This document shows positions 7,837 through 16,968 of a DNA stretch of 64,000 nt, piece after piece. Each line of letters starts with the position of its first letter. Position 1 is the first letter of the stretch. A model generated the notes under the pieces. It was not told the origin of the DNA, did not search any database, and saw only the letters and a program-made list of their open reading frames with translations. This DNA is from Mycobacterium senriense (GTDB lineage Bacteria; Actinomycetota; Actinomycetes; Mycobacteriales; Mycobacteriaceae), in assembly GCF_019668465.1 (NCBI RefSeq), contig NZ_AP024828.1, positions 806,001 through 870,000 of the forward strand, given 5' to 3'. The position numbers and the translations under genes are program-made.

Positions 7837-9198
7837 ATGTGCGCAGCCTGGGTGCATGCGGCCCGGCACCGCCTGTTCACCTACGGGCGTGCCGCGGTGG
7901 CGTCGGTCGGCTGCCTGGCCGTCGCATCCTGTTCGGAGACCGCGGCGCCGCCCGCCCTCACCCCCACCAACTCGACTTCGGTCTCGAAAACCAGCGCCCG
8001 CGCGGCTCCCCCGCCCGCCCCGATCACCGGCCCGCTGGAGAAGGATTGGAAAAGTTACGGCGGAACGGCGTATTTCGGTTGCCCGGAGAAGTTTTCGGCC
8101 GGCAAAACGGCGCTCGAGGACATCCGGCCCAAAATCTTCGACCCGAAGACCGGGCAATACGTCGCGCCCGCCGTACCCGCGATCCCGGCCGGGCAGAACC
8201 TCACCGGCGGCATCTGCGCACTGACCGGCGCTGCCGATGACATGAAGGTCGTGTACGTCGTCACGACCGTCAAGCCGGCGCAGGCCCCGTCCCCCGAAGT
8301 CACCACCACCACCGGCTACGTGTTCGACTCCAAGTCGGGCCAGCAGGTGGCCACCAAGGAGCTGCAACCGCCCGCCCCCGACCTGAAGCCGGCCGCGCCG
8401 AGCAATTGGGGGCTGGCCTCGACCGCCTCGGGTGCGGCGTGGCTCAACGCCTTCACCGACGGCCACGGCGCCGCATCGCCGCCGCGCACCGTGGTCCTGT
8501 CCGGCGGCGACCTGTCGATGATGTGGAACGACCCGCAGCCCGGCCGCGTCTGGCAGGACATCCTCGCGTTCCAGCGCAACACCGAACCCGGCAAGACATC
8601 CGGCGCCGAGCTGCGCCGGCCCAGCGGTGAAGCGATCTACCAGGACAACGACGTGCAATCGGTCGACGCCGAATTAACCGACGGCCCAAACAAACTGGTG
8701 AAGATCACGCACTGGGATTCGTACAACCCGCCGGTGCTGTCGACGATGTTTTATGACCTCAACGCCAAGTCCATCATCAAGATCGGCGATTCCGACCGGA
8801 TCTCCGGCGGCGGGCTGACCGCGGCGCTGTCGGACGGCAAACTGTTCGTCGACGGCCACGGCTCGGACACCTCCCAATTCGGCTTCGGGGTGTGGAACCT
8901 GCGCAGCCAGCAGTGGGACTTCCAGAAGAGCCGAGACGACGCCAAGAAGATGTCGATCGCCAAGCTGGCGTTTTTCGAAGACCACCTCTACATCACCGGC
9001 GCCGGTGGGACATTCTCCGTAATCGCTTTGCCCGCAACCGATCCCGTCGCACCGAACTGGTCGCTACGGCCCTTCGAGCGGATCTCCGGATGGACCCTGG
9101 TGTGCCGCGGCGAGACCGCGCCGGGGTCCAACGGCGAGTGCAAGGAGATCGTCATGGTGCAAGACCAGGACGGCCACTACCCCGGGCCCTGGTTCTGA
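7837..9198 (+). CDS. Putative lipoprotein, beta-propeller-like
   Basis: 453 residues. The N-terminus has a basic start, a hydrophobic stretch and a lipobox VASC at residues 29-32, predicting a diacylated lipoprotein anchored outside the membrane. Then follows a Thr/Ser/Pro-rich linker and a large domain with repeated beta-strand blocks (for example GLTAALSDGKLFVDG, MSIAKLAFFEDHLYITG), suggestive of a propeller-like exported protein. Four or more cysteines suggest disulfides. No enzymatic motif recognised. Convergent with the NRAMP-like gene, 12 bp apart. Confidence 0.8.
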   Translation: MCAAWVHAARHRLFTYGRAAVASVGCLAVASCSETAAPPALTPTNSTSVSKTSARAAPPPAPITGPLEKDWKSYGGTAYFGCPEKFSAGKTALEDIRPKIFDPKTGQYVAPAVPAIPAGQNLTGGICALTGAADDMKVVYVVTTVKPAQAPSPEVTTTTGYVFDSKSGQQVATKELQPPAPDLKPAAPSNWGLASTASGAAWLNAFTDGHGAASPPRTVVLSGGDLSMMWNDPQPGRVWQDILAFQRNTEPGKTSGAELRRPSGEAIYQDNDVQSVDAELTDGPNKLVKITHWDSYNPPVLSTMFYDLNAKSIIKIGDSDRISGGGLTAALSDGKLFVDGHGSDTSQFGFGVWNLRSQQWDFQKSRDDAKKMSIAKLAFFEDHLYITGAGGTFSVIALPATDPVAPNWSLRPFERISGWTLVCRGETAPGSNGECKEIVMVQDQDGHYPGPWF

Positions 9199-9210
9199 GG
9201 TTGTTCGCGC

Positions 9211-10518
9211 TCAGAACAAGCCGAGGGCCTGGGGGGCCATGTAGAGGCCGAAGCCGATGGTCACGAAACACAGTGCGCGGGTGAGGTGTTTGTGCAGCCC
9301 CCGCATGCGCCACTGCTCGGGCAGCGCCCGGGCCTCCAGCGCCAGCAGCAGGCCCAGCACGATGGGCAGCAGCAGCGCGTTCATCACCTCGACGTCGACG
9401 GCCAGGTTGACCAGGTCGACGCTGGCCAGCACCAGCACCGCGCCCATGATGTGGGCCAGCCCGTAGGTGAGGTAGAACTTGGCGGTGGCGCGGTTGGGCC
9501 GCTCGTTGAGCGTGTGCTTCCAGCCGAACACCTCCGCAAGCCCCCACGCACCGGCCAGCGAGGCGACGATCGCGGCCACCAGCGCCGCACCCAGCATGCC
9601 CAGGCCGAACAGCACTGTCCCGCCGACGTGGCCCAGGTAGGGCGTCAGCGATTGGGCAATCTGGCCGACCGTCTCCAGCTCCGCTCCGCCGCCCTGCGCG
9701 CCACTCGTCCCAATCGTGGATGCCATGGTGATCACCACCGCGATCATGATCAGCTGGGTCAGCACCGCACCGAACGCGGTGTCGTACCGAGCCTGGCGAA
9801 TCGTGCTCTCCGACAACCGCTTATCGACCACCGCGCCTTGCTGGTAGAAGATCATCCACGGCATGATGACCGCGCCGACGTTGGCCGCGACCAACAGCAG
9901 GTACGACGAGTTGCCCAGCGGCATCGACGACAGGCCGTCCGCCAGCGCCTTCGGATCCGGCCGCGCCATCACCATGGCCACCAGGAACGCCAGTTCGGCT
10001 GCGCCGACGACCAGGCCGATGCGCTCGACGCGCCGGTAGCTGCCGGTCAGCGCCAGCGCCAGCAGCGCGACGGTCGCGACCGGAATGCTCACCCACCGCG
10101 AGACGCCGAACAGCTCACCGACTCCGGCCACACCGGCGAATTCCGTCAGCAACGCCCCGATCGCCGAGGCGAACAGGGTGAACGCCGAGACCCAGGCCCA
10201 TCCGCGCCCGAACCGCTCCCGGATCAGCGCGCCGTGGCCGCGCTTGGTGACGATGCCCAGCCGCACCGTCATCTCCTGCACGACGTAGAGGACCGGCATC
10301 AGGATCAGCTGCGGCAGCACCATCCGGTAGCCCCATTGGGCGCCGGACTGCGACGCGGTGATCAGCGACCCGGCGTCGGTGTCGGCCAGCATCACCACCA
10401 GCCCGGGGCCCCACACCGCAAGCAGCCCCCACCGCAGCCAACGGCCACGCGTTCGCAGCGACACCGGCGGTCGGTCGTCGAATTCGCCCGTCACCGGCTG
10501 CGCGGTTGTCTCGGTCAC
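9211..10518 (-). CDS. NRAMP-family (NRMT-like) divalent metal transporter
   Basis: 435 residues from the GTG at 10518, chosen because AGAGGAG lies 8 nt upstream; a TTG at 10554 gives a longer form without one. About 11 hydrophobic segments. TM1 reads LADTDAGSLITASQSGA instead of the canonical DPGN motif, and TM6 reads VIMPWMIFYQQ instead of MPHN. These replacements resemble NRAMP-related magnesium transporters rather than Mn/Fe transporters of the MntH type; that assignment is from family knowledge and not proven here. A DtxR-type box candidate lies upstream at 10577-10595. Confidence 0.82.
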   Translation of the reverse strand: MTETTAQPVTGEFDDRPPVSLRTRGRWLRWGLLAVWGPGLVVMLADTDAGSLITASQSGAQWGYRMVLPQLILMPVLYVVQEMTVRLGIVTKRGHGALIRERFGRGWAWVSAFTLFASAIGALLTEFAGVAGVGELFGVSRWVSIPVATVALLALALTGSYRRVERIGLVVGAAELAFLVAMVMARPDPKALADGLSSMPLGNSSYLLLVAANVGAVIMPWMIFYQQGAVVDKRLSESTIRQARYDTAFGAVLTQLIMIAVVITMASTIGTSGAQGGGAELETVGQIAQSLTPYLGHVGGTVLFGLGMLGAALVAAIVASLAGAWGLAEVFGWKHTLNERPNRATAKFYLTYGLAHIMGAVLVLASVDLVNLAVDVEVMNALLLPIVLGLLLALEARALPEQWRMRGLHKHLTRALCFVTIGFGLYMAPQALGLF

Positions 10519-10576
10519 CCTGATTACTCCTCTGGTACGACTGCGTTCGTGCAAACCGATCAGCCCCGAGGATAAC

Positions 10577-10595
10577 TAAGGCTCGCCTAACCGCG
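10577..10595 (-). promoter_or_regulatory. Candidate DtxR/IdeR/MntR-type operator
   Basis: The plus strand reads TAAGGCTCGCCTAACCGCG. It matches 13 of 19 positions of the DtxR-family iron box TTAGGTTAGCCTAACCTAA by my count and contains the inverted AGGC-TC-GCCT core. It lies 59-77 nt upstream of the GTG of the NRAMP-like transporter, where a metal-dependent repressor would be expected. The match is imperfect. Confidence 0.4.
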
Positions 10596-10690
10596 GGTGG
10601 TTTCCCGGAGAGTGCCGTTAACCAAACTGGCATGGCCATTCTCGAAAATGCGATAGGCCTTCTCGAACGGCGAGAGTACGTTACCGGAGT

Positions 10691-12676
10691 ATGCAAACGG
10701 TGCGTAGTTTCTGCCGCGTCTGCACCTCGGTCTGCGGCATCCTCGTCGACGCCGACGGCGACGAGGTGATCCGCGTCCGCGGCGATCAGGACCATCCCTT
10801 CTCACACGGCTACACCTGTCCGAAGGGTCGCGCGCTGCCGCAGCTGCATCATCATCCGGACCGGCTCGAGCATCCGCGGATGCGGGTGGACGGCCGACTG
10901 CGCGATGCCACCTGGGATGCCTGCCTGGACGACCTGGGCGCCCGGCTCAAGGAGATCATCGACCGGCACGAACCCGAGTCGGTCGCGTTCTATTTCTCCA
11001 CCATGGAAAGCGCCGGCTTCCGGATGGCCGAGGCCCTGCACGCCGCGATCGGCACACCGGCAAAGTTCAGCCCGCTGACCATCGACGGCACCGCCAAACC
11101 CCTGGTCTCGGATCTGGTCGGCGGATTCATGGGGCTGTCCGGCCGAACCGACCTGGACAACGCCGACTTTCTGTTGCTCGTCGGCGTGAATCCCGTTGTG
11201 TCGCACGGCCATGCGATCTCGATGCCCAACCCCACCGGAACGGTGCGCGAAATCACCCGGCGCGGGCAGGTGTGGGTGATCGACCCGCGCCGCACCGAGA
11301 CCGCGCGGCTGGCCACCGCCCACCTGGCGCCGCGACCCAGCACCGACCACGCGGTGCTGGCCTACCTGGTTCGCGAAATCCTGCGCGACGGAATGAAAAC
11401 CGATGTGCCGGTGCAGGGCGTCGACGCGCTGACCGCAGCGGTGGAGCCGTTCACACTCGAACACACCGCACAGCTCGCCGACGTCGCCGAGGCCGACCTG
11501 GCCCGGCTGGGCGAGGCGGTGCGCGCCGCCAAGTGCGTCGCGGTCGAAACCGGCACCGGCGTCACCATGACGGCCGAGCGCGCCAACGTCACGCAGTGGC
11601 TCGCATGGGTGCTGATGATCCTCACCGGCGCGATGAACCGTCCCGGCGGCACCTGGTTCCATCCCGGATTCGCCTACCAGCTGGAAACTTTCGGCGAGTT
11701 CCTGCCCGTCACGCCGATCGAGGGGGCTTTCGGCCCCGGGCCGCGCAGCCGTCCCGAGGCGCAGGCCTTCATCAACGAGTGGCCGTGCGCGGTGCTGCCC
11801 GACGAGATCGCCGCCGGCAACATCCGCGCCCTGATCAACGTCGGCGGCAGCCTGGTCACCTCGTTTCCCGAGACGGGCAAGCTGATTCCGGCCCTGCAGA
11901 ACCTCGAGGTGTTCGCCACCACCGAGATCATCAACAACGAAACCACGGAGCTGGCCACCCACGTCCTGCCCACCAAGGATCCGTTGGAACGCCCCGACAT
12001 CACCATCCACGACATCCTGAGTTCGCATGTGTCGGTGCAGTACAGCCCGGCCGTCGTCGCACCGGTCGGCGAACGGCGCTCGATGTGGTGGGTGTTCGCC
12101 GAACTCGGCCGCCGGCTCGGTTACGACCTCGGCAATCTCGGAAATCCCGACACCAGCACCGACGACGATGTGCTGTCCGTCCTATTAGCCGGCGCGCGAA
12201 CGGGTTTCGACGAGGTGGCGGCCGTGGGCTGGGCCGAGGCGCCGCGCGAGCTACCGGCGACCTGGGTCGACGACCACATCGAGCGGGTGGGCGGCTGGCG
12301 ACTGGCGCCACCGCTGCTGGTGGATCAGCTCGCCGCCCTGCAACCGCCCGCGCCGCTGGTGATGGTGCCGCGCCGGCAACGCCGAAAGCTCAACGGGCAG
12401 CTCGACTTTCTCGGTGAGGCGCCCGAAATCCTGATCCACCCCGACGACGGCGCCGCCGCGGGCGTCGCGGACGGACAGAAGGTGATCGTCCGCAGCACCA
12501 GCGGCGAACTGACCGGCATCGCCAAGGTCCACGACTCCATCCGCCGCGGCGCGGTGTCGATCCCGCACGGCCACCACGTCGCCAACGTCAACCGCCTGAC
12601 CAACAAGGACGACATCGACGTGGTGACGGGCATGGTGCGCTACTCCGGCATCCCCGTCAGCCTGCACCCCGCCTAG
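10691..12676 (+). CDS. Molybdopterin (bis-MGD) oxidoreductase, formate dehydrogenase/DMSO reductase family
   Basis: 661 residues. N-terminal Cys cluster CRVCTSVCGI...YTCPKGRAL binds a 4Fe-4S cluster. The central part has the Mo-bis-MGD fold (LLLVGVNPVVSHGHA, VWVIDPRRTETARLATAHL), and the C-terminal MGD-binding domain is about 555-661 (IPHGHHVANVNRLTN). No twin-arginine leader is present, so it is probably cytoplasmic. No electron-transfer or membrane subunit is adjacent, so the redox partner is unknown. GGAG precedes the ATG. The substrate cannot be told from sequence. Confidence 0.9.
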   Translation: MQTVRSFCRVCTSVCGILVDADGDEVIRVRGDQDHPFSHGYTCPKGRALPQLHHHPDRLEHPRMRVDGRLRDATWDACLDDLGARLKEIIDRHEPESVAFYFSTMESAGFRMAEALHAAIGTPAKFSPLTIDGTAKPLVSDLVGGFMGLSGRTDLDNADFLLLVGVNPVVSHGHAISMPNPTGTVREITRRGQVWVIDPRRTETARLATAHLAPRPSTDHAVLAYLVREILRDGMKTDVPVQGVDALTAAVEPFTLEHTAQLADVAEADLARLGEAVRAAKCVAVETGTGVTMTAERANVTQWLAWVLMILTGAMNRPGGTWFHPGFAYQLETFGEFLPVTPIEGAFGPGPRSRPEAQAFINEWPCAVLPDEIAAGNIRALINVGGSLVTSFPETGKLIPALQNLEVFATTEIINNETTELATHVLPTKDPLERPDITIHDILSSHVSVQYSPAVVAPVGERRSMWWVFAELGRRLGYDLGNLGNPDTSTDDDVLSVLLAGARTGFDEVAAVGWAEAPRELPATWVDDHIERVGGWRLAPPLLVDQLAALQPPAPLVMVPRRQRRKLNGQLDFLGEAPEILIHPDDGAAAGVADGQKVIVRSTSGELTGIAKVHDSIRRGAVSIPHGHHVANVNRLTNKDDIDVVTGMVRYSGIPVSLHPA

Positions 12677-12685
12677 GGAGATCCA

Positions 12686-13186
12686 TCAATCGTCTTCATC
12701 GGCAACGTTTTTCGCCCTGACAGCGGCGAGTGCGGTGCAGATCACCAGCACGGCGGTGACCGCGGCCTCGGCGAGCAGTGCGCTGGAGTTCACGAACTCG
12801 CGGTCCGCCAGCCCGGAGGCCCCCATCTCGTGCTTGGTGCCGTCAACCAGCAGTGCCGGATACAGCCAGCACACGACGGCGGTGACGAATGCGACCGCAG
12901 CGCAGCCGCACGTGACGAGGCCGAGCCAGCGCGCTCGCGCCGCGGCCAGCAACGTGGCGGCGGCCGCGATCGCGGCGATCAGGACGATCCAACCCGGCGT
13001 GCTGTTCACCATGCCGCTCAGCAACGCGCCATAGTGATCGGCGTCCTCTCCGTCGTATATGCCGAGACCGTTCCACCGGATGGGAAAACCCAAGTGGCTC
13101 AAGTCGATCCAGGGCAGCAGTGTCAGCGCCGCTGACGCGATGGCCGCGACGACCCCCGCTATGGTGAATACCTTGCTACGCAGCAT
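12686..13186 (-). CDS. Four-helix integral membrane protein, hypothetical
   Basis: 166 residues with four hydrophobic segments (about 7-25, 65-85, 90-112 and 135-158) and a short acidic C-terminus. The first loop (LSHLGFPIRWNGLGIYDGED) should be extracytoplasmic. No recognised motif. Convergent with the oxidoreductase, 9 bp between stops. Confidence 0.72.
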   Translation of the reverse strand: MLRSKVFTIAGVVAAIASAALTLLPWIDLSHLGFPIRWNGLGIYDGEDADHYGALLSGMVNSTPGWIVLIAAIAAAATLLAAARARWLGLVTCGCAAVAFVTAVVCWLYPALLVDGTKHEMGASGLADREFVNSSALLAEAAVTAVLVICTALAAVRAKNVADEDD

Positions 13187-13300
13187 GGTTCCTTTCGATC
13201 ATCGGGACGAACTTCCCGCCGGCCACCCAGCGTAAGGCGGGACAGCTCGGCGCCGAAAGGGCAAGTTAACCCCGCCGAGGTCAGGGGTACCCCTCAAGGC

Positions 13301-14275
13301 ATGGGGTGGGTGACGACGCACGCGGTTGCGATCTTCTCGGCTCTGCTTTCCGCGTTCTGGGCTGCGGTGGGAATCGTGGTCCGCCAGCGGGCCACCCACC
13401 GCGTTCCCGGTGATGAGGCCATGTCCGCGGCGATGGCCACGACGCTGGTGCGCCAGCCGCTGTGGTGGGCGGGGACCTTTGCCGCGGTCGCCGGTTACGC
13501 GTTTCAGGCCGTGGCGCTGGCGCACGGATCGCTGCTGCTCGTCCAGCCGCTACTGGTGTCGTCGCTGCTGTTCGCGTTGCCTTTGAGCGCGGCGCTGTGC
13601 CACCAGCGCATCAGTCGTGTCCAGTGGGGCTGGGCGATGCTGCTGACGGCCGCGCTGGCGGTCTTCCTGCTGGTGGGTCAGCCCCGCGAGGGCCACAGCC
13701 GTCCGCCCATTCCGGCGTGGACGCTGGCGTTGGCGATCACCGTGCCGTCGGTGATCGCCTGCGTAATCGCGGCCCACCGCGCCGCGGGCCGGGTGCGGGC
13801 CTCGCTGCTGGGCGTCGCGGTGGCGATCCTCCTCGGGATGATCGCGGTCGTCACGAAGGTCTGCACCCACCGCTACTCGGTCGGCGGATGGCATGCGCTC
13901 ATGACCGTCCCTGCCCCGTATGTGCTGGTGGCGCTGGCGGTGACCGTGACCGTGGTGCAGAACTCCGCGTTTCATGCCGGCGCGCTGCAGGCGTCGGTAC
14001 CGATCATGCTGGTCGGTGAACCGGTGGTCGCCGTCCTGCTCGGGGTTGTCGTGCTCGGTGAGCACCTGGCGGTCGGCGGCCTGACGGCGCTCGTCCTTGC
14101 GATCGCGGTCGCGGCGATGATGGCGGCCACGGTCGCCCTGGGCCGCAGCCAGGCGATCGAAAACGCCGATGTCGAGAATGAGGAACCCAGTTTGCCCTCT
14201 CGCCTGGACGAGGCCACGCTGGCGGCCGCCGGGGCGGGCGGCAGGCCCGCGGGCGCGCGCGACCACCTCGAGTGA
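13301..14275 (+). CDS. DMT-superfamily (EamA-like) transporter
   Basis: 324 residues with about nine to ten hydrophobic segments in the first 285, the half-repeat arrangement of drug/metabolite transporters, and a hydrophilic C-terminal tail of about 40 residues. The segments LVQPLLVSSLLFALPLSAAL and MLVGEPVVAVLLGVVVLGE are the paired helices with small residues and a conserved acidic end found in this family. Substrate unknown. Confidence 0.78.
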   Translation: MGWVTTHAVAIFSALLSAFWAAVGIVVRQRATHRVPGDEAMSAAMATTLVRQPLWWAGTFAAVAGYAFQAVALAHGSLLLVQPLLVSSLLFALPLSAALCHQRISRVQWGWAMLLTAALAVFLLVGQPREGHSRPPIPAWTLALAITVPSVIACVIAAHRAAGRVRASLLGVAVAILLGMIAVVTKVCTHRYSVGGWHALMTVPAPYVLVALAVTVTVVQNSAFHAGALQASVPIMLVGEPVVAVLLGVVVLGEHLAVGGLTALVLAIAVAAMMAATVALGRSQAIENADVENEEPSLPSRLDEATLAAAGAGGRPAGARDHLE

Positions 14276-14471
14276 GATTGGCGATCTGCAGCGGGCTGCC
14301 AGCTTGCAGGCTTTGGTTGATCGCCCACGGGTCGCCACCGGCTACCCGATTCCACACCCGGGAAAAGGGTGACCGCCGCAAATGTCAGGGTGAGACACCT
14401 TCATTCCCGCCCAGACCGGCACGCTCCACAGGTCCTGAGGGTCAGGAACCGGCCCCTCCGAGCAGGCGTAA

Positions 14472-14735
14472 TCAGGCCGCTGCTACCACTGCCTCGGCTT
14501 CTGCAATGACTGCTTCTGCCGCCGCCTTGGCTTCTGCCTCTGCTGACTCGGCTTTTGCTGCCTGGGCCACAGCATCCCCAGCGCGGCAGGCCGCGTCTCC
14601 GCGTGTCACGGCCAGCGCGTAAACCAACACCCCGGCGCAGGCTACGACGGATACCACCGGCCCCGCTGCGGCGGTGACGACGAACGCAAAAGAAAAGCTC
14701 AAGACAATGAGCCAAATCAGCCTCCTCATCATCAT
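14472..14735 (-). CDS. Small membrane protein with Ala/Glu-rich helical tail, hypothetical
   Basis: 87 residues from the ATG at 14735 (MMMRRLIW); the frame is open to 14843. Two hydrophobic segments (LIWLIVLSFSFAFVVTAAAG and VVSVVACAGVLVYALAV) are followed by about 40 residues of Ala/Glu-rich sequence likely to form a long helix. The start is uncertain and there is no strong ribosome site. It lies at the edge of the decayed island that ends at tRNA-Tyr. Confidence 0.5.
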   Translation of the reverse strand: MMMRRLIWLIVLSFSFAFVVTAAAGPVVSVVACAGVLVYALAVTRGDAACRAGDAVAQAAKAESAEAEAKAAAEAVIAEAEAVVAAA

Positions 14736-15024
14736 GGACGTTAAGTCGGCTGGTACCGCATTTACGTTACCCAAGGCCCACCTGACCGCCACCAATGGCG
14801 CCACGAACCCAGCCCACCGAGCAACCGCCTTCCGCCGTCGCACGCATCGACTTCCCGGCCGAAGTCACCCAGAGTAAGCAAATTCCAAGGTTGTTAAGCG
14901 AATCTAGAGAGTTCGATCTGTGATCGTGTCGTGTTTCAACTGTGATTCTTGACGAGCAGTGTTACCGCAGTGACTTGAGTGTCTGAAGCACTCGGTGTTT
15001 CAGCGGAGGTTGAGGAGTATCCCC

Positions 15025-15402
15025 TTGTCCCGGAACATGTTTGCGATTTCGAATGCTCGCGGGCCACTGACCCGAGCGGCGCTGGGTATGGCGCTCGCAC
15101 TGGCCGCAATTGGCGCAATTGGGTTTGGCAGCGGGATCGCTGGGGCGGCTCCGCAGCAACCTTTGCTTATCGACGGTCCACTGCCCGTTCCCGCCCCTAC
15201 CGGGCCGGACCCGACCACGGCTGTGAATATCGCCAACGCGATCTTCGGCGAGCTCGGTTCTCTGTTGAATGGCATGTTTCCCGGCCTCGGTTCCAGTAGA
15301 AACCCCCTGTCTCCCGGCTATCCGAACACTGTGTTGCCGGGGCAGACTCCTGCGGTGCCGTACTCGCCGGGCGCCGTACTGCCCAATCCAGCGTCGTTTT
15401 AG
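15025..15402 (+). CDS. Small secreted Pro-rich protein
   Basis: 125 residues from a TTG at 15025, chosen because GAGGAG lies 7 nt upstream. An N-terminal signal peptide (hydrophobic residues about 18-38) ends in IAGAAP, with likely cleavage after AGA. The mature part of about 85 residues is rich in Pro, Gly and Leu with no cysteines and no known domain. It resembles the many small exported proteins of mycobacteria. Function unknown. Confidence 0.68.
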   Translation: MSRNMFAISNARGPLTRAALGMALALAAIGAIGFGSGIAGAAPQQPLLIDGPLPVPAPTGPDPTTAVNIANAIFGELGSLLNGMFPGLGSSRNPLSPGYPNTVLPGQTPAVPYSPGAVLPNPASF

Positions 15403-15419
15403 GCCTGCGCGGGGTTTGC

Positions 15420-15540
15420 GAGCTGCGCTTCGCCATGCCGCTCGGGACCGGGGTGGGCCCGCTGCCGTCGATAGTCGTGCCGGATGCGTTGCTGGATGAA
15501 CGCCACAAGCCGACCGGACTTCCCGCCTGACCAGCTGCCT
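15420..15540 (+). repeat. Diverged direct repeat copy A (frameshifted small-gene remnant)
   Basis: About 120 bp matching 16730-16862, ending in the shared sequence CCGCCTGACCAGCTGCCT (copy A has one C fewer at its start). The reading frames give PLPSIVVPDALLDERHK, against PLPSTDVADALLDERRK in copy B. It looks like a broken copy of a short mycobacterial protein family, N-terminally truncated here. Confidence 0.65.
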
Positions 15541-15741
15541 AGTCGATCACTAGTGGAAACACTCCATCGCACCATTGGGAAACCGGATCGGCCAAGACCG
15601 GAGTCTGAATGCGTGATCGGGAGCGGCCGACCCCGAAAAAACTCCAAACAGCCGATGCTCAACCCCTAAACACCGCAAAAGCCCACCAGGAGCAGCGCAT
15701 AGCCACGGATGCGGCCGTGGTGCTGTGATCCGCATGGGCGC

Positions 15742-16572
15742 TCATCGGAGGAAACGCTCATGGTGGCGGGGCCGCCGCAAGGGCAGCAGCTTCGCCTCGA
15801 CCTCACCCCAGTCGACCCAGCCGGTGAGCATGCCGTCGGCGATCAGTCGCCGGATCGTCGCCTCACGCATGTCGAGGTGCTCGGCGGCTTCGGCGAGCGT
15901 GACGAAGTCAGCCACAAGCAACTCGTCAACTAGACGGCGTACACGGCCTTCGATTTCGTCGCGGATGGATCGCACGGCCGCCACATCTTTGCCGTCTGGG
16001 TCGTCGAGAACCCAGTCTTCATACCGACGGCCGGGCAAGATTGGGGCGGCATCGCCGCAGCCCATGGTGATAACAACATCGGCGGCTTGGAGAATCTCGA
16101 GGCTCCACGGTTTGGGGTATTCATTGGCCAGGTCGATGCCGCGCTCGGCCATAACGGCGATGACAGCGGGGTTGATCTCACCTTTGGGCTTCGAACCACC
16201 AGACCACGCCACAGCCGCATCACCGGCGAGACTGGTGAAAAATCCCATGGCCATTTGGGATCGGCCCGCATTGTGGTTGCACAGGAACAACACCACCGGC
16301 TTGCCTTCGGTTATTTTGCCTTCCACCTTCGCTACGGCGCGAAGTCGTTGCCGCGCGAAGCGCTCTGCCAGCAGCGCCAAAAAGTCGTGAACGGTAGCGG
16401 TCGCGGCGAGCCGGTCGTAGGAGGAGTACAGGAACCAGTCAATAGTCTCCGGATTCAAGGTGTCGGCGAACTCGCTGTACAACCGCGCTGCTGCGGATTC
16501 GAGCGCGTGACGCTGGTCGATGAACGGCTCGATACGACGCGGCGGTTCGCGGGCAGCTTTATCGCTCTGCAT
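15742..16572 (-). CDS. Arsenate reductase-like LMW phosphatase with N-terminal helical domain and C-terminal HTH
   Basis: 276 residues from the ATG at 16572. Residues about 15-75 form the three-helix N-terminal domain of actinobacterial ArsC proteins (ETIDWFLYSSYDRLA). Residues about 90-215 form the LMW tyrosine phosphatase/ArsC fold, with CX5R loop CNHNAGRSQM, segment AWSGGSKPKGEINPA and the acid loop YEDWVLDDPDGKD. The usual protein would stop near DEIEGRVRRLVDEL, but the frame continues about 55 residues into VTLAEAAEHLDMREATIRRL, an excisionase/MerR-like helix-turn-helix. Predicted arsenate reduction with mycothiol or thioredoxin; the DNA-binding tail is unusual. It is flanked by direct repeats A and B. 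Confidence 0.8.
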   Translation of the reverse strand: MQSDKAAREPPRRIEPFIDQRHALESAAARLYSEFADTLNPETIDWFLYSSYDRLAATATVHDFLALLAERFARQRLRAVAKVEGKITEGKPVVLFLCNHNAGRSQMAMGFFTSLAGDAAVAWSGGSKPKGEINPAVIAVMAERGIDLANEYPKPWSLEILQAADVVITMGCGDAAPILPGRRYEDWVLDDPDGKDVAAVRSIRDEIEGRVRRLVDELLVADFVTLAEAAEHLDMREATIRRLIADGMLTGWVDWGEVEAKLLPLRRPRHHERFLR

Positions 16573-16702
16573 GGGCGATCTCACTAGGCAATTCGACGCC
16601 AAATTGTGTAACTCTACGTAAGCAGAGCGTACGCCCCCGAGCTGTGGTTTTACTGGATGCGTGAAGTGCTAGGGCCTGGCCGCGCGATCCTACGCTCCGC
16701 TC

Positions 16703-16862
16703 ATGCGCGACATCAAGACCATCGACTCCGAGCTGCGATTGGTGGTGGCTCTTCGCCCTGCGGATCGGGGGCGGGGTGGCCGCTGCCGTCGACAGACGTG
16801 GCGGATGCGCTACTGGATGAACGCCGCAAGCTGATCGGACTTCTCCGCCTGACCAGCTGCCT
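16703..16862 (+). pseudogene. Direct repeat copy B: frameshifted small gene
   Basis: The ATG at 16703 opens MRDIKTIDSELRLVVALR, then the frame shifts. The continuation in another frame reads GWPLPSTDVADALLDERRKL. Positions 16730-16862 match copy A at 15420-15540. The intact family would be a protein of about 50 residues (inference from joining the two frames). It lies upstream of the recombinase remnant. Confidence 0.6.
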
Positions 16863-16968
16863 GGGTGGCTCCAATCCGCCGTGTGCTTCCAGGCTTGGGA
16901 ATTCCTTGCCCGGCCCGATCCCGAGATTGGTTCCCGCGTAGAGGTCGTGTGCACCGAAGCCTGACCCC

